NCBI GenBank assembly: GCA_015259125.1
Contig: JABZGR010000003.1
Location: 90,001-154,000 of the forward strand
Direction of reading: 5' to 3'
From: Alloprevotella tannerae
GTDB taxonomy: Bacteria > Bacteroidota > Bacteroidia > Bacteroidales > Bacteroidaceae
DNA length: 64,000 bases
A model generated the notes under the pieces. The model was given only the letters and a program-made list of their open reading frames with translations. It made no database searches and was not told where the DNA came from. Position numbers and translations under genes: made by a program. The first letter of the stretch is position 1; every line of letters begins with the position of its first letter. Shown in pieces: positions 1-7,885 of this stretch.

Positions 1-16
1 TCTTCTGCTGCTTCAT
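1..16 (-). CDS. possible 5' end of a gene running off the left edge
   Basis: An ATG on the minus strand (14-16) opens a frame reading M-K-Q-Q-K up to the window edge. It lies about 15 bases downstream of a good minus-strand promoter -7 box, which is the main support. Product unknown. Confidence 0.35.
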
Positions 17-30
17 ACCTTATTTTTCGG

Positions 31-65
31 GCAAAGATAAGCATTTGCTTTGAATGAAACTCAAA
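31..65 (-). promoter_or_regulatory. Bacteroidota-type promoter for the leftward gene
   Basis: On the minus strand, TATCTTTGC at 39-31 is a perfect -7 box (TAnnTTTGC). A TTTG at 65-62 could be the -33 box, with 22 bp between, slightly longer than usual. Confidence 0.5.
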
Positions 66-673
66 TGCCTCGCGCTTATACCCAAGCGCTTTAATCGATT
101 GTCTGCGCCACCCATTACCGCAGGAGAAAGAGGCAGACTTATATGCTGTTTCGATTGATTCGCACACAATCAAGCTACTTTGCCTAAATCGACCTAAGGC
201 AGGCGATTTTCACAAACTGGCGGCCAAAAACGAAGGGGCAGGCCTGCGCTGCGCTCGCTAAGGTAGCGATATGTTTTTGGTTTGCTGCCGCCAAACGATG
301 GTTTGCTCAAGCCAAACGATGATTTGCTGCCACCAAACGATGGTTTGCTGCCGCCAAACGAGATAATTACCCCTCTGCTCAACCTCTCGGCGCGGCCAAT
401 GCCTTCCAAAAACGGTCCGCGCCCTACGTTAGCCCCACCGGAAGGAGCAGCGAAAGCAGCCAAATGTCTGACAAACGGACGCGCTGCGGCCTCGCTCCAC
501 GCCTACACACGTTTCCCGCTGACAGATGCTGAAAAAAGTAGCCACGAAAAAAAGAATAATTGCGCGATGAAATGGACCATTTTCAATACTTCTTTATACA
601 TTTGCAAGCTATACAGGGGCTTGCGATCAATACTTCTCGGCCGCTGTATGGGCTAAACACAATAAAAAACACA
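66..673. other. gene-free region holding the family A array
   Basis: Apart from the left-edge promoter and the 21-bp array at 280-362, nothing supportable is seen. Open frames across the array merely translate the 21-bp repeat (LLPPNDG on one strand, SFGGSKP on the other), and none shows a family match or a convincing start. Confidence 0.6.
280..362. repeat. family A array, copy 1 (four 21-bp units)
   Basis: Four tandem 21-bp units, each built as GTTTG-7 nt-CAAAC followed by GAT(G). GTTTG can pair with CAAAC within a unit, and CAAAC can pair with the GTTTG of the next unit. Middle units vary in the 7-nt loop (CTGCCGC, CTCAAGC, CTGCCAC). It lies in the gene-free stretch upstream of the TlpA-like gene. 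The same array recurs near 12084-12168 and, inverted, near 35272-35356. Confidence 0.9.
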
Positions 674-1249
674 ATGTATACCTTCAGAAACAACACGCCG
701 CGCGCCACAAAGCGCGCAGAGGGGACAGCCAAAAGGCTCCGGCTACTACTCTGCTGTAGCTTAGCGCTCTTAGGCGGCCTGCTGGTGAATGCTCGCGCGC
801 AGCAGGGGCCAACTACACCAAGCAAAACTTACAGCGTGGGCGATAAAATCCCGGCTTTTTCCGTTCAGATGAGCAATGGGCTGACGCTGACCGATGCTGA
901 TCTCAAAGGAAAGGTTTCGATCTTGGTATTTTTCAATACGGGATGCCCCGATTGTCGCCGCGAATTGCCCCACTTGCAAAAAATGAGTGAGCGCTTTCCT
1001 GACGTAACCTTTATCTGTATCTCTCGCGCAGAAACGGAAGAGTCGATCAAATCCTTTTGGGCGGCTAAGCAACTGACACTTCCTTACTCTGCACAGCCTG
1101 ATCGGCAATTGTATGATGCGTTTGGGGCGAAAGGTTTACCAAAGCTCTATTTGGTGAATAAGGACCACGTCATCTGCTGCACCTATTCCGATCGATTGAG
1201 TAAGCGAGTTTTAGTTCGCCAAATCAAGAAATTGCTCTATGAACAATAA
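674..1249 (+). CDS. TlpA-like thioredoxin-fold protein
   Basis: A 191-residue exported thioredoxin-fold protein. The N-terminus has basic residues and then a hydrophobic stretch (about 22-38) ending in A-R-A-Q, a signal peptide or anchor. The AhpC/TSA/TlpA-like domain carries CPDC at 91-94 and the cis-proline loop GLPKLYL near 156, the two hallmarks of the fold. Such proteins reduce disulfides or act in periplasmic redox homeostasis; the substrate here is unknown. An in-frame start at 560 would add 38 residues before the signal sequence, so the ATG at 674 is preferred. The 3' end overlaps the next gene by 11 bp, indicating translational coupling. Confidence 0.85.
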   Translation: MYTFRNNTPRATKRAEGTAKRLRLLLCCSLALLGGLLVNARAQQGPTTPSKTYSVGDKIPAFSVQMSNGLTLTDADLKGKVSILVFFNTGCPDCRRELPHLQKMSERFPDVTFICISRAETEESIKSFWAAKQLTLPYSAQPDRQLYDAFGAKGLPKLYLVNKDHVICCTYSDRLSKRVLVRQIKKLLYEQ

Positions 1250-2519
1250 TCATTTCAACCTGAAAATTCGCCTCATCTTGATGAATTTTCTGGAGTTCGC
1301 CGTTTGGGGAGCTTACCTGACGGCTATGGGGCGCTACTTAGGCAACATCGGACTCAGCACTGAGATTGCGTGGTTCTACTCTATCCAAGGCGTAGTCTCG
1401 ATTTTTATGCCGGCTTTAATAGGCATGATCGCCGACCGCTTTGTGCCGGCGCAGCGACTTTTGGGCATTTGTCATTTATTGGCGGGCACGCTGCTTATTG
1501 CGGCCGCACTCTATCAGCAGAGTACGCCGACGTGGAGCTTCGGCATCTTCTTTACGCTCTATACTTTGAGCTTGGCTTTCTACATGCCAACGCTAGCGCT
1601 CTCCAACTCCGTTGCCTATACAATATTAACGCGTGCCGGTATGGATACGGTGAAAGATTTTCCGCCCATACGCGTCTTTGGTACGATTGGTTTCATCTGC
1701 GCAATGTGGTTTGTCGACCTCGCCGGACTCCAGGCCGACTATCGCCAGTTTATTACTTCAGGTGTGCTCAGCCTGGTGCTCTTTGCTTACGCCTTCACGC
1801 TACCCGCTTGCCCCATCATCAAAGACGGGCGCAAAAAGAGCTTTGCTGAAGCCTTCGGCCTCAACGCTTTTGCCCTCTTTAAGCGCAAGGATATGGCGCT
1901 GTTCTTAATCTTCTCGATGCTGCTTGGCGTCAGCTTGCAGATCACGAATAGCTTCGCGAACCCATTCATAAGCAGCTTCGCGGCAATGCCGGAATACGCC
2001 GAGACATTCGGGGTGCAACACACAAATATCATTATCTCGATCTCGCAAATCAGCGAAACGTGCTGCATTTTGCTGATCCCGTTCTTCCTAAAGCGCTTCG
2101 GCATCAAAAAAGTAATGATCATCGCGATGGCAGCTTGGGTCTTCCGCTTCGGCTTATTTGGCCTGGGCGATCCCGGCTCCGGACTTTGGATGTTCATTCT
2201 CTCAATGTTGGTCTACGGCGTCGCGTTCGACTTCTTCAACATCAGCGGCTCGCTCTACATTGATCGGGCCACGGACGATAGTATCCGCTCTGCCGCACAA
2301 GGATTGTTTATGTTAATGACCAATGGTATAGGCGCAACGGTCGGCACATTGGGCGCGCAATGGCTGATCAACAAAATGACACACCCCATATCGCACAATG
2401 GAAACATTTATACCGTAGGCGATTGGCCGACGTGCTGGTTTATTTTCGCAGGCTACGCACTTTGTGTCCTCGTTCTCTTTACGCTTATGTTCAAGGAGCG
2501 GAAAAAATCAGCCGCTTAA
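1239..2519 (+). CDS. nucleoside permease of the MFS (NupG/XapB-like)
   Basis: A 426-residue integral membrane protein with about 12 hydrophobic segments. The N-terminal part (LILMNFLEFAVWGAYLTAMG) is characteristic of the nucleoside:H+ symporter branch of the major facilitator superfamily, and the loop GMIADRF between helices 2 and 3 fits the MFS GxxxDR motif. It should import nucleosides across the inner membrane. It overlaps the thioredoxin-fold gene by 11 bp and is followed by a strong terminator, so the two form a short operon with no obvious functional link. The exact substrate is inferred from family resemblance only. Confidence 0.88.
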   Translation: MNNNHFNLKIRLILMNFLEFAVWGAYLTAMGRYLGNIGLSTEIAWFYSIQGVVSIFMPALIGMIADRFVPAQRLLGICHLLAGTLLIAAALYQQSTPTWSFGIFFTLYTLSLAFYMPTLALSNSVAYTILTRAGMDTVKDFPPIRVFGTIGFICAMWFVDLAGLQADYRQFITSGVLSLVLFAYAFTLPACPIIKDGRKKSFAEAFGLNAFALFKRKDMALFLIFSMLLGVSLQITNSFANPFISSFAAMPEYAETFGVQHTNIIISISQISETCCILLIPFFLKRFGIKKVMIIAMAAWVFRFGLFGLGDPGSGLWMFILSMLVYGVAFDFFNISGSLYIDRATDDSIRSAAQGLFMLMTNGIGATVGTLGAQWLINKMTHPISHNGNIYTVGDWPTCWFIFAGYALCVLVLFTLMFKERKKSAA

Positions 2520-2542
2520 TCGAGTCTAAACAAGCAAAATCA

Positions 2543-2590
2543 GAGCCCTTGTGCAAAAAAAATCATTTTTTTAGCGCAAGGGCTTTGTTA
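2543..2590 (+). terminator. terminator after the nucleoside permease
   Basis: An inverted repeat (AGCCCTTGTGC at 2543-2553, GCGCAAGGGCT at 2574-2584) around an A/T-rich loop, followed by TTGTTAG. Its 3' arm overlaps the -33 box of the tRNA-Lys promoter. Confidence 0.75.
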
Positions 2591-2615
2591 GTTCTACGAA
2601 AACTCCTACCTTTGC
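2584..2615 (+). promoter_or_regulatory. promoter of tRNA-Lys
   Basis: TTTG (2584-2587), 19 bp, TACCTTTGC (2607-2615): an exact Bacteroidota sigma-ABfr promoter. Initiation would be about 13 nt before the mature tRNA 5' end. Confidence 0.8.
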
Positions 2616-2634
2616 ATCCGCAAAACAAAAGCAT

Positions 2635-2707
2635 GCACTGCTAGCTCAGTTGGTAGAGCAACTGACTCTTAATCAGTGGGTCCAGGGTTCGAATCCCTGG
2701 CGGTGTA
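2635..2707 (+). tRNA. tRNA-Lys (anticodon CTT)
   Basis: A 73-nt cloverleaf. The acceptor stem GCACTGC/GCGGTGT has two G-T pairs, the D-arm is typical, the anticodon loop CTCTTAA gives CTT, and the T-arm CAGGG-TTCGAAT-CCCTG is perfect. CCA is not encoded. It reads AAG lysine codons. Confidence 0.97.
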
Positions 2708-2710
2708 CGA

Positions 2711-2750
2711 AAGAGGTTTATCTGACGAGGATAGACCTCTTTTATTTTTC
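2711..2750 (+). terminator. terminator after tRNA-Lys
   Basis: The hairpin AAGAGGTTTATC/GATAGACCTCTT is followed by a T-rich run (TTTATTTTTC) directly behind the tRNA. Confidence 0.85.
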
Positions 2751-3218
2751 CTTTGATTTGCGATTTCTTTTATCGCTTTTGTATCGCGCCAAATGCCATT
2801 CCGACTCCGCCTAAGTTAGTCCGCTGCTTACGGGATTCCGACCCAAACAACTTTTTCTCCAACCGCAGCTCACCCCAACCCTACACAGCGATGCTTTAGT
2901 CGCTCTGGAAGCCACATAAATTCGATGAGGCGTCACCGTCATCGTGACCGGCGCGCCCCAAATCTCACCCGCACAAACCGCTCCCCCACCCTGCCGCCGC
3001 CCAACCACACCTACACGCCGCAACGACACATTATTATATAATAGCGTCCTAATTCGATGAAAAAAGACGAGAACAAAAAGCGATGCAGCGCCAACTAAAA
3101 AGCAATTTTATCGCCGTAAAAACAGTCCTTCAAACGACTTGCACCGCCCAATTTCAGCCCCGCAACGCCTCAGAACAGAGAAAAAAGCCTCATGCCGCAA
3201 AAAAAAAGAGTCAAAAGA
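2751..3218. other. gene-free spacer between two tRNA transcription units
   Basis: No convincing gene, repeat or RNA seen. The short minus-strand frame at 2811-3029 lacks a signal, a motif and a plausible ribosome-binding site. Confidence 0.5.
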
Positions 3219-3250
3219 TTTGGCAAGTAAAAACTTTGCCCTATCTTTGC
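3219..3250 (+). promoter_or_regulatory. promoter of tRNA-Glu and rpsT
   Basis: TTTG (3219-3222), 19 bp, TATCTTTGC (3242-3250). No second promoter is evident before rpsT, so the tRNA and the ribosomal protein are probably made from one transcript. Confidence 0.82.
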
Positions 3251-3290
3251 ACCCGCAATTGAGCCCCAATGAGGCAAAAGTTGCTCGGTT

Positions 3291-3362
3291 GGCCTATTCG
3301 TCTATCGGTTAGGACGAGAGATTTTCATTCTCTAAAGAGCAGTTCGACTCTGCTATAGGCTA
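3291..3362 (+). tRNA. tRNA-Glu (anticodon TTC)
   Basis: A 72-nt cloverleaf. The acceptor stem is GGCCTAT/ATAGGCT, the anticodon loop TTTTCAT gives TTC, and the T-arm is AGCAG-TTCGACT-CTGCT. CCA is not encoded. It ends 22 nt before the rpsT start codon. Confidence 0.96.
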
Positions 3363-3384
3363 CAAATAAGAAAATAAAGAAACA

Positions 3385-3639
3385 ATGGCAAATCACAAAT
3401 CCTCCCTCAAAAGAATTCGTCAGACGGAGACACGCAGATTGCACAACAGATATTACGCTAAGACAATGCGCAACGCCGTTCGTAAACTTCGCGCAATGAC
3501 TGACAAAACTGAAGCTACGGCTTTCTTGCCGAAGGTTCAGACGATGCTTGACAAGTTGGCTAAGAACAACATTATTCACAAGAATAAGGCTGCCAACATT
3601 AAGTCTAGTGTAACTTTACACGTGAATAGCTTAGGCTGA
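3385..3639 (+). CDS. rpsT: 30S ribosomal protein S20
   Basis: An 84-residue, very basic protein beginning MANHKSSLKRIRQTE, the diagnostic S20 start, with the usual helical core and short length. S20 binds 16S rRNA early in 30S assembly. It lies 22 bp after tRNA-Glu on the same strand and ends at a strong terminator. In many Bacteroidota, S20 sits beside a tRNA-Glu gene, which supports shared transcription. Confidence 0.97.
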   Translation: MANHKSSLKRIRQTETRRLHNRYYAKTMRNAVRKLRAMTDKTEATAFLPKVQTMLDKLAKNNIIHKNKAANIKSSVTLHVNSLG

Positions 3640-3662
3640 TCCTTATCAGCACGCAAACACAT

Positions 3663-3699
3663 AGCCGAACTTCGCAAAGAGGTTCGGTTTTTTGTTTTT
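3663..3699 (+). terminator. terminator after rpsT
   Basis: GCCGAAC (3664-3670) pairs with GTTCGGT (3682-3688), followed by TTTTTGTTTTT. Confidence 0.9.
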
Positions 3700-3852
3700 A
3701 TAGGTCTATTTTACGCGCGTTTGAAGGTATTTGCTTCAAACGCGCGTAGGCGTTACTCAAACTTTCCAGTAATGCAAGTTTCCACTGACAAGTTTGAAGC
3801 GTATTTTCCTTTAAGCTGCTCTGCTACAGATATAGCCGCACCTCATCTTTGC

Positions 3853-4215
3853 TTATAAATTATCGGGGAGGAATCGCCCCTCTGCAAGCATCTTCGTGAT
3901 AGAAGGCATCATATATGGATTGTTGAACGAAAGAATGTAGCGGCGACTATTTTCCTTTTCCGGAATAAGCAAGCCATCTTTTATAATCGACTGCACCTTA
4001 CGAGATACTGACGTGCTACTTTTTACCTGAAAGACGGATTTCAGATCCCCGCTCGCAACCACTTGCCGTTTAGCCACGATGTGTAATGCTTCAGCCGTCT
4101 CCGATGTTAATCGGCCACGCTTCCTTGCATCTTTAATGGCCAGAATTATGATTGACTCGCACAAATATTCACTTCCAAAACTCGGCTCAAAAAGTTTCAA
4201 CACACATGTTCCCAT
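3853..4215 (-). CDS. small winged-helix protein resembling the C-terminus of Fic proteins
   Basis: A 120-residue protein. Residues about 35-115 look like a winged helix: a helix pair ending in VKSSTSVSRKVQSIIKDGLL (recognition helix), then a wing and the strand motif RRYILSFNN. The closing pattern (NPYMM..ITKML.EGRFLP) resembles the C-terminal helix-turn-helix segment of Bacteroidales Fic proteins. No Fic active-site motif HPFxxGNGR is present here or in the DNA upstream. It is therefore either a stand-alone regulator or the surviving tail of a lost fic gene. Four near-identical ACATTTTACA boxes lie just upstream, which favours an active DNA-binding, possibly self-regulating protein. The family assignment is from memory and uncertain. 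Confidence 0.6.
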   Translation of the reverse strand: MGTCVLKLFEPSFGSEYLCESIIILAIKDARKRGRLTSETAEALHIVAKRQVVASGDLKSVFQVKSSTSVSRKVQSIIKDGLLIPEKENSRRYILSFNNPYMMPSITKMLAEGRFLPDNL

Positions 4216-4223
4216 GACCTACA

Positions 4224-4346
4224 ACATTTTACACGTACAAAAACACACATTTTACACGATTTGCACAAAACTCTCTGATTATAAGTAGATAACAACAATT
4301 CGATAGCCACCCACATTTTACATACAGACAAACAAACATTTAACAT
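4224..4346. promoter_or_regulatory. four ACATTTTACA-type boxes, possible operator
   Basis: ACATTTTACAC at 4224-4234 and 4247-4257, ACATTTTACAT at 4313-4323, and ACATTTAACAT at 4336-4346. Within each pair the boxes are 23 bp apart, and the middle distance is 66 bp (three times 22), so all four face roughly the same side of the helix. The first box starts 9 bp upstream of the winged-helix start codon. Confidence 0.6.
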
Positions 4347-4397
4347 GAAGGCCCGCAGGATGGACATTTTTCGCCGAAAGCTTTGCGGCGGACGTGT

Positions 4398-4480
4398 GCG
4401 CTCACGAGCGAAAGTACTTTTTATCGTGAGCGCAAAGGTTTCATCTCACGAGAAAAAAGGTTTGTTCTCACGATAAAAAA
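4398..4480. repeat. family B array, copy 1 (four CTCACGA units)
   Basis: The core CTCACGA occurs at 4401, inverted (TCGTGAG) at 4424, and direct at 4445 and 4467, a period of 21-23 bp. Tails between cores are drawn from a small set (AAGTACTT, AAGGTTT, GCGCAAA). Direct and inverted cores can pair over 7 bp. Other copies lie near 19029-19112 and 46003-46085. Confidence 0.88.
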
Positions 4481-5055
4481 CGTCGAAGACGGATTTTAGT
4501 GGTCAAATAGTAGTATTTGAAGTATAGATTTCTTAAGTATAAATCGTTAAAAATAAGCAAGATGGAAGACAAAACAAAAGCTCGCAAGAGAGCAAAAAGT
4601 ATTCGTGGTGCAAGTATTATTCAGAAATTTTACGCCGCAGGACGGAAGAATATAGAATGCGGTATGTAGAAAATATAACACAAAATTTCGTGGTGTATGG
4701 TGTGTGAAGAAGAGTACCACAATAGGGTCGGAAAGATGAGTAAGTGGGATTTTAGGCGCAATAATTGCGAAAGTATCTTTCGGAATCAGCAGGTGAAAAT
4801 GTACACTTTGCAATCGGCAACGTAGAATTAATGCTACAAAGCGCGAAAAGTCTGACATTGTACACAGAAATGTGGGGGAAATTAACATAATATGTGGCTA
4901 TTTTTCTAATATAAACGTAGTTTACGACTGCAATTTTGTACTTTTGCGGAGTTTTTTGAGGAGGGTGGCCAACCGACGCTTGACTTACGCGCTCGGTATC
5001 ATTTGGAAAAGTACCCCTACCCAACTTTAAGATATATTGATAAAATCATATTGAA
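4481..5055. other. AT-rich gene-free region upstream of the M48 protease
   Basis: It holds the probable protease promoter (TACTTTTGC at 4939-4947). A 35-codon frame at 4562-4669 (MEDKTKARKRAKS...) is short and basic and may be chance; I do not call it. Longer minus-strand frames here lack any recognisable feature. Confidence 0.45.
4939..4947 (+). promoter_or_regulatory. -7 box, probable promoter of the M48 protease
   Basis: TACTTTTGC matches TAnnTTTGC. The -33 element is not clear. The predicted leader is about 100 nt. Confidence 0.5.
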
Positions 5056-6063
5056 ATGAGAGTTAGATTTTTAAAAGCAGCATTCGCGGCCTTGTGCCTT
5101 TTTTGCGCAACTCCGGCTGCCGCTCAGTTTAACATTGGTAAAGCAGCATCAGGCGCAGTAAAAGCAGGTCGAGCCTTGACCCTTTCCGATGCTGATATGG
5201 CCAACTATGTAAGGGAATACGTCAAGTGGATGGACGAACACAATCAAGTTTGTCCGGAAGATAATCCTTACACGATCCGCTTGCGGAAGTTGACAGATGG
5301 CTTGACGAGCGTAGAAGGCATCCCCCTCAACTTCAAAGTATATTACGTGACAGACGTAAATGCGTTTGCTTGCCCCGATGGCAGCATCCGCGTATTTTCA
5401 TCTTTGATGGACGTGATGTCAGACGACCAATTGCGCGGGGTGATTGGGCATGAGATCGGCCACATTGCACACAAAGATTCCAAGAAGCGTTTCCGCACGG
5501 CGCTACTCACGTCAGCATTAAAAGATGGTATAGCATCAACGGGCGGAAGAGCGAGCGCGCTGAGCGATTCGCAACTCGGCGACCTCGGTCAAGCCTTACT
5601 TAATGCTTCTTATTCAAAGAAGCAGGAGAGCAAAGCTGATGAGTATGGTTACGAATTCTTGAAAGAGAACGGCAAAAACCCTTGGGCTATCGCTCTTTCC
5701 TTTGAGCGCCTGAAGCAATTGGAGGAGGAAGCCGGCTACAAGCAAGACAGCAAGTGGCAGCAGATGTTCTCATCTCACCCTGACCTTGACAAGCGCATTA
5801 AAAAGATGAGTCGCATGGCCAAGAACGATGGTTTTGAGAGACCGACTCAAGTGATTCCGCCGAAGCCGGTGATCGTAAAGAAAGAAGAACCGGTTGTGAA
5901 TACGCAGACGACTGTTCAGCAAACTGAAAAGCCGCAACAGCGCCCCCACGTTCGCGCTACGAGCAAGAAGCGCACACACGCTAAGCGCACTCAAGCACGT
6001 CCGGCTAACAAGAAATCGACTCCTGCGAAACGTCGTATATATACCAAGAAGACGAGTAGATAA
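5056..6063 (+). CDS. M48-family metallopeptidase, exported
   Basis: A 335-residue zinc protease. A signal peptide (about 1-23, ending A-A-A-Q) is followed by a peptidase M48 domain with HEIGH at 132-136 and the downstream third-ligand motif ESKADEYG near 190. The fold matches BepA/LoiP-type single-domain proteases of the periplasm or outer membrane, which degrade or help fold outer-membrane proteins. The last 70 residues form an unusual low-complexity basic tail rich in K, R, T and P (KKRTHAKRTQ-type), absent from most relatives. It may bind polyanions such as LPS, peptidoglycan or nucleic acid; that is inference. It is monocistronic, bounded by its own promoter and a terminator. Confidence 0.9.
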   Translation: MRVRFLKAAFAALCLFCATPAAAQFNIGKAASGAVKAGRALTLSDADMANYVREYVKWMDEHNQVCPEDNPYTIRLRKLTDGLTSVEGIPLNFKVYYVTDVNAFACPDGSIRVFSSLMDVMSDDQLRGVIGHEIGHIAHKDSKKRFRTALLTSALKDGIASTGGRASALSDSQLGDLGQALLNASYSKKQESKADEYGYEFLKENGKNPWAIALSFERLKQLEEEAGYKQDSKWQQMFSSHPDLDKRIKKMSRMAKNDGFERPTQVIPPKPVIVKKEEPVVNTQTTVQQTEKPQQRPHVRATSKKRTHAKRTQARPANKKSTPAKRRIYTKKTSR

Positions 6064-6095
6064 GTAAACAACTCTTGGATTTAGACAATTATAGC

Positions 6096-6130
6096 ACAAA
6101 GCGAAGACTTACAGGTCTTCGCTTTGTTGT
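6096..6130 (+). terminator. terminator after the M48 protease
   Basis: ACAAAGCGAAGAC (6096-6108) pairs with GTCTTCGCTTTGT (6115-6127), a 13-bp perfect stem followed by a short T-rich tract. Confidence 0.85.
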
Positions 6131-6368
6131 ATGTTATAAGAAGTGGGATAAAGGCGCGAATTTGTAGGGAAATAATCGTAAATTCGCTGGTCGGAATAAT
6201 GCAGAAAAGGGATTGAGACCATTTTAGATGAAGACTCACTCGCCGCAGGCGAAGGTTTAAGATGCGGCCTTAGCGCACCGGTCTTGGGGAAGAAGACTTC
6301 GGATGCAAGACGTGAGGTACGAGCGGCGCGAGAAGGCCTTTTGCCGTAACGTAGACGACAATAGAGAT

Positions 6369-7091
6369 ATGCTGATCAAATCGCGCGGTATCGTACTGCA
6401 CACTTTAAAATATAACGATGCGGGCTGCATCGTGGATATCCTGACACGCGAAGAGGGCTTTCAATCTTTCTTCGTCCGCATCTCGCGCGGGAAACGCGGG
6501 GGCTTGAAATCGGCATTTTTTCAGCCACTGACGACCGTCGATATTGAATGGAATCATAAGCCTACATCGAACCTGCAAACGCTGCGGAGCGTTAGTCCGC
6601 ACCCGATGTTGGGCTTAGAGCGCCCCGAAAAAATTACGCTGGCGCTGTTTCTTGCCGAATTTTTACGCACGGCTTTGCGCAGCGAGCCCATTGCCGCACC
6701 GCTTTTCGACTATACTTGGGATTCGATCGAGTGGCTCAACCTGAGTGAGCAGCATTTCAGTAATTTTCACCTCGTTTTCCTCTTGCGCATGACGCATTTC
6801 TTGGGTTTCTACCCCAATCTTGAAAACTACGCCGATGGTATGTTTTTCGATTTGGAAAATAGTTCGTTTGTAGCGCATCAACCCTTGCATTCGCATTATC
6901 TCGACCCAACTGACGCAGCCTTTCTCCCGACTTTGATGCGTATGCAGCCGGCCACGATGCATTTATTTAAGTTTTCCGGTGCTCGGCGCACACGCTTGTT
7001 GCGCTTCATCGTGACTTATTATCAGCTACATCTGCCTGCTTTTGGCGAATTAAAGTCGCTGAATGTTTTGGAAGCCGTCTTTCAGGATTAA
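6369..7091 (+). CDS. recO: DNA repair protein RecO
   Basis: A 240-residue RecO. It starts MLIKSRGIVLHTLKYND, the OB-fold N-terminus typical of the family (ML.K.rGIVL.t.ky.d), followed by the helical C-terminal domain. RecO acts with RecF and RecR to load RecA onto SSB-coated single-stranded DNA in gap repair. An in-frame start 22 codons upstream (6303) exists, but the family start aligns with the ATG at 6369. The zinc-binding cysteines of some RecO proteins are absent, as is common in Bacteroidota. It stands alone on this strand and converges on the suf-ybjQ-rnhB operon. Confidence 0.92.
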   Translation: MLIKSRGIVLHTLKYNDAGCIVDILTREEGFQSFFVRISRGKRGGLKSAFFQPLTTVDIEWNHKPTSNLQTLRSVSPHPMLGLERPEKITLALFLAEFLRTALRSEPIAAPLFDYTWDSIEWLNLSEQHFSNFHLVFLLRMTHFLGFYPNLENYADGMFFDLENSSFVAHQPLHSHYLDPTDAAFLPTLMRMQPATMHLFKFSGARRTRLLRFIVTYYQLHLPAFGELKSLNVLEAVFQD

Positions 7092-7206
7092 AATCTGAAC
7101 TTGGTGCGTGAGGCGTCTCGCCTTAAGTGCTTAAAACAGACTGCTGCGCGCTTCTACACATACTTTGCTCGCCAGCAATTGAGCGGGCATACTCCATATA
7201 TAATTA

Positions 7207-7245
7207 GCGCCATTCGCTCTTTGATAGTTTTGGAGCGAATGGCGC
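7207..7245. terminator. hairpin between convergent recO and rnhB
   Basis: GCGCCATTCGCTC (7207-7219) pairs perfectly with GAGCGAATGGCGC (7233-7245). T-runs are weak on both sides, but the position between convergent ends suggests bidirectional termination. Confidence 0.6.
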
Positions 7246-7270
7246 AATTCGTTTGCAGCCTAAGCGGATG

Positions 7271-7882
7271 TTAGTCTTCCGGAAAGGGTAATTGGGGGCC
7301 GCGATCGGCTAAAAGGCGGAACGAACGGCGATGATAAGGCGTCAGACCGTATTGTTCAATCCCACGGCGGTGTTCTCGCGTAGGATAGCCCGCATTATGA
7401 TCCCAGCCATACCAAGGATAAAGCTCGTGCAAACGGCGCATCTCGTCGTCGCGAAAGGTTTTGGCCAAAATACTTGCGGCTGCGATGGACAAATATTTAG
7501 CATCGCCTTTCACAATCGTGGCAAAAGGCGTCGCACCATAAGGCTTAAATCGATTGCCATCAACCAAAATAAAGGCGGGACGCACTTTTAAGCCATCTAA
7601 AGCGCGATGCATCGCCAAAATGGAGGCGTTTAGAATGTTGATTTCATCAATTTCGGACGCCGAAACCGTCCCTACCGCCCACGCAACGGCATCTCGTAGA
7701 ATCTCTTCGCGCAAGCGGTAACGCCGAGCGGGCGAAAGTTGCTTCGAATCGTTGAGCTGCGCATTCGCATACCCTTCCGGCAACACCACAGCTGCGGCAT
7801 AGACGCTGCCGGCCAAGCATCCGCGCCCGGCTTCATCGCATCCGGCTTCCGGCCGTTGCGTACTGTAATGCGCTAAAAGCAT
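7271..7882 (-). CDS. rnhB: ribonuclease HII
   Basis: A 203-residue RNase HII, which cleaves RNA in RNA-DNA hybrids and at single ribonucleotides misincorporated in DNA. The first active-site motif CDEAGRGCLAG is at 15-25. LNASILAMHRAL and ILVDGNRF follow, and VKGDAKYLSIAAASILAK holds the later metal-binding Asp. Length is normal. It is the last gene of the suf-ybjQ-rnhB cluster, three bp after ybjQ, so it is probably expressed from the suf promoters. Confidence 0.96.
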   Translation of the reverse strand: MLLAHYSTQRPEAGCDEAGRGCLAGSVYAAAVVLPEGYANAQLNDSKQLSPARRYRLREEILRDAVAWAVGTVSASEIDEINILNASILAMHRALDGLKVRPAFILVDGNRFKPYGATPFATIVKGDAKYLSIAAASILAKTFRDDEMRRLHELYPWYGWDHNAGYPTREHRRGIEQYGLTPYHRRSFRLLADRGPQLPFPED

Positions 7883-7885
7883 ACT

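Noticed and set aside
280..362. CRISPR array
   Set aside because: Units are too short, spacers are not unique, there is no cas gene, and the repeats are internally palindromic with 21-bp period.
194..656. Two frames crossing the family A array
   Set aside because: Their repeated motifs (LLPPNDG, SFGGSKP) are only the 21-bp repeat translated; no start, signal or domain.
3291..3362. Possible regulatory RNA instead of tRNA before rpsT
   Set aside because: The sequence folds as a complete tRNA-Glu with anticodon TTC.
4547..5024. Minus-strand frames before the M48 gene
   Set aside because: No domains, no signal and overlap with the M48 promoter region; likely chance.
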